From G963668185 sp965237445 (GTDB taxonomy: Bacteria > Chloroflexota > Dehalococcoidia > Lucifugimonadales > G963668185), in NCBI GenBank assembly GCA_965237445.1, contig OZ250142.1, positions 62,001 through 126,000 of the forward strand: a DNA stretch of 64,000 nt, read 5' to 3'. Shown one piece after another: positions 62,488 to 64,000 of this stretch. The notes under the pieces were generated by a model, which ran no database searches, was not told the DNA's origin, and saw nothing but the letters and a program-made list of their open reading frames with translations. How positions within the stretch are numbered: the first letter of the stretch is position 1; every line of letters begins with the position of its first letter. The translations under genes and the position numbers were made by a program.

Positions 62488-63228
62488 TTAGGACGGGCTC
62501 AGGTACCTGCAAGGGGCCTGAGCGCCACGTTTTCGATAGGTCGCAGGTACTCTTTTCCCAACGTACGCATCCCACACCTCCTGTTCGGCTTCTTTGCCTT
62601 CGAAACCGATCCGCTTGGGAATCTGCCCTCCTTCCAACGGGAAGTTCTCCGCCGTTCCCATCAACCACTCTTGCGGTCTGTAAGCTCCCCTCACCACTCC
62701 CCTGATATGGGCAAGGACTAACTTGTAATTTTCCGCTCTTTCTATGTTCAACTTCCACAAGCCTCTTACGGCACCGTAAACTCCGCGTTCTCTCCACAAC
62801 TGACCGATGGAAATCAGGATCAAACATTCTCTAACCAAGAACTCCTCGGCGCTGTACTCTTGTACGATCTCATTCACATGCCTCGTTCCACGGTCATTCG
62901 AACCTGATCCCGAAACCCTGTTGAACAGCCCGGGATATGCATCGATGAGCGCCGCCTCGACCTCCCTTGCTGACGTATCCGACATCCCGTGACGATGAAT
63001 GATGTGCTGCACATCCATACCCAAGGCCCGTATCTCGTGGATTCGCTCGACTTTGGGGTCAGCGGAGTATTGGTCTGGATCCCCGACAACGCCTCTTGCA
63101 TGATCAAACACCCTTTGCTCCTTGCCTTTGCCGACATAGAACGTCTCGCCGTTGCGGGGATCGATCAGTCGATAGACGTAAGAACCCAGGGCACTCACTA
63201 CTTCCTGCGGAAAACCTTCTACACCCAC
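62488..63228 (-). CDS. GIY-YIG (LEM-3-like) nuclease-domain protein
   Basis: 246 residues from GTG 63228 (GGAGG upstream). YVYRLIDPRNGETFYVGKGK is a GIY-YIG start of the LEM-3-like type (YVYxL.DP..G..FYVGKG), followed by RVFDHARG and a helix with EIRALGMDVQHIIHRHGM and REVEAALIDAYPGLFN. The glutamate in EVEAALI is the expected metal ligand. The C-terminal half (VRECLILISIGQLW, VRGAYRPQEWLMG) has no recognised domain. It may be a nuclease or a DNA-repair or phage-defence component; no partner is obvious nearby. Confidence 0.8.
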   Translation of the reverse strand: MGVEGFPQEVVSALGSYVYRLIDPRNGETFYVGKGKEQRVFDHARGVVGDPDQYSADPKVERIHEIRALGMDVQHIIHRHGMSDTSAREVEAALIDAYPGLFNRVSGSGSNDRGTRHVNEIVQEYSAEEFLVRECLILISIGQLWRERGVYGAVRGLWKLNIERAENYKLVLAHIRGVVRGAYRPQEWLMGTAENFPLEGGQIPKRIGFEGKEAEQEVWDAYVGKRVPATYRKRGAQAPCRYLSPS

Positions 63229-63404
63229 TTTGCTTTGCCTCCGTTTGGGAAGCGTTAGAGCCTCCTGATGTTGCGCTACTTAGAGTAACGCAGCGGATAT
63301 CTAATGTAGCCTCTGCTTTGCGTAGGATCGTTGAGAAGGGCTCGAACGGCCTTTACCGTGCTGCCACCTAATACAGGGCTGCCCTCTACAAAGATCGACC
63401 GCCG

Positions 63405-64000
63405 CTAGGCGTCCGATCCGTACAACTCGCCGGCCTTATCCGGGGAGACGAGTCCGTTCTCGACATCGCGGCGCACGGCGTCGCGGTCGCGCTGGCGCGG
63501 GTCGCCGTATCCTCCGCCGCCCGGCCACGTGAGCGCCAGCGTGTCGGTGAGCTGTTGGACGGTGGCGTATCCCCTGGCCAGGGCCTCCGGCTCGAAGCTG
63601 ACATCGTGCCCGTTGTCTTCTACCACTGTGCGGCTCCCATCGCCGCCGCCAAAGACGCCCTCGGCGGCGAAACGCAGCCGTTTTGGGTAGAAGAACACGT
63701 CCAGGGGCGGCTCGTGGCCCGGCAGCTTCCCGATCTCAAGACGCTGCCCGGGCGCGCCCCTGAACTTTCCGGCACCGCCTGAGTCAGCGACGAACTCCTT
63801 CGACCTTACCAGCGCGGGACTCCTCACCTCGAACACCTCCACCGGCACGTTTGAGGCGCTACTGGGGAACATGTTCTGGCCCATGCCGTCTCCCGTGCTG
63901 GTGGCTCCTCGGCCGCCGCCGATGAACAGGTGGGCGTTGAACACGCGCCCGCCCGCCTCTGATCCGTATGCCTGTATGGACGACATGAGCCCGTTGCCAG
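63405..64000 (-). CDS. Hydantoinase B/oxoprolinase family, 5' end cut by window edge
   Basis: The last 198 residues are present and the frame stays open to the right edge. GNGLMSSIQAYGSEAGGRVF, GGGRGATSTGDGMGQNMFPS, NVPVEVFEVRSPALVRSKEF, DSGGAGKFRGAPGQRLEIG, and the C-terminal LTWPGGGGYGDPRQRD are the closing blocks of HyuB/5-oxoprolinase B subunits. The GGGGYG..RD ending is typical. These enzymes hydrolyse hydantoins, oxoproline or acetophenone-like lactams with an ATP-dependent A subunit, which should lie beyond the window. Confidence 0.93.
   Translation of the reverse strand, partial: GNGLMSSIQAYGSEAGGRVFNAHLFIGGGRGATSTGDGMGQNMFPSSASNVPVEVFEVRSPALVRSKEFVADSGGAGKFRGAPGQRLEIGKLPGHEPPLDVFFYPKRLRFAAEGVFGGGDGSRTVVEDNGHDVSFEPEALARGYATVQQLTDTLALTWPGGGGYGDPRQRDRDAVRRDVENGLVSPDKAGELYGSDA

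Noticed and set aside
1..64000. tRNA, rRNA or CRISPR array
   Set aside because: By eye I saw no TPsiC-like GGTTCGAATC arms in proper context and no spaced identical repeats; a tRNA scan was not possible, so a missed tRNA cannot be excluded.

Overview
The window is a high-GC, gene-dense bacterial chromosome segment. The mix of genes suggests a free-living, heterotrophic Chloroflexota bacterium, possibly marine SAR202 / Dehalococcoidia-like. The evidence is a TIGR03617-type flavin-dependent (LLM) oxidoreductase, two near-identical DAO-fold FAD oxidoreductases, a CrtI-like oxidoreductase, a DapA-like aldolase, an HpcH/HpaI aldolase, a class IV aminotransferase, DUF2339 and BNR-repeat proteins. 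This lineage is inferred from gene content only: there is no rRNA, and I saw no tRNA.

Layout. 1-4.9 kb: the start of an Lhr-family helicase running off the left edge, a DapA-like aldolase, small alpha/beta proteins, a RelE/ParE-like toxin-antitoxin pair and leucyl aminopeptidase. 4.9-6.9 kb: a decayed zone with a frameshifted uracil-DNA-glycosylase-like gene and a dead DUF433-DUF5615 toxin-antitoxin module. 7.0-9.8 kb: an amidohydrolase, a DUF429 protein and an HpcH/HpaI aldolase. 9.8-13.9 kb: an accessory island with an AT-richer DUF262 plus HEPN gene pair, then a DUF4160 / DUF2442-HTH pair lying between two copies of a small zinc-knuckle-ended gene. 13.9-28.2 kb: housekeeping genes (biotin ligase, gamma-glutamyltransferase, an A-type Fe-S protein, a site-2 protease, TyrA-AroA-Gmk, an LLM oxidoreductase, a Lon-like protease, a frameshifted enoyl-CoA hydratase, an M1 aminopeptidase). 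28.2-29.4 kb: a DUF7662 plus PIN cassette bracketed by a 59-bp repeat of the aminopeptidase 3' end. 29.4-48.2 kb: catabolic and membrane genes (alcohol dehydrogenase, M14/GH88-105 fusion, FAD oxidoreductase, aminotransferase, collagen-like protease lipoprotein, BNR protein, MFS transporter, membrane-anchored molybdopterin enzyme, aldehyde dehydrogenase, two zinc-ribbon membrane proteins). 48.3-51.6 kb: a LutABC-type lactate oxidation operon. 52-64 kb: a P-loop kinase, glycerate kinase, a single-chain restriction-modification enzyme, a membrane protein, the second FAD oxidoreductase, a CrtI-like enzyme, Uma2, a GIY-YIG protein and the end of a hydantoinase B gene.

How the genes fit together. 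The metabolic genes point to oxidation of small organic acids, amines and aldehydes, peptide and glutathione turnover, and aromatic amino acid synthesis. Among these are many small two-gene modules of toxin-antitoxin or defence type, some intact and some dead, plus several genes broken by frameshifts. The best candidates for something little described are the DUF262-HEPN pair and the DUF7662-PIN cassette. The cassette and the DUF4160/DUF2442-HTH pair share one arrangement: an intact gene, then the module in the same orientation, then a second copy of that gene's 3' end.
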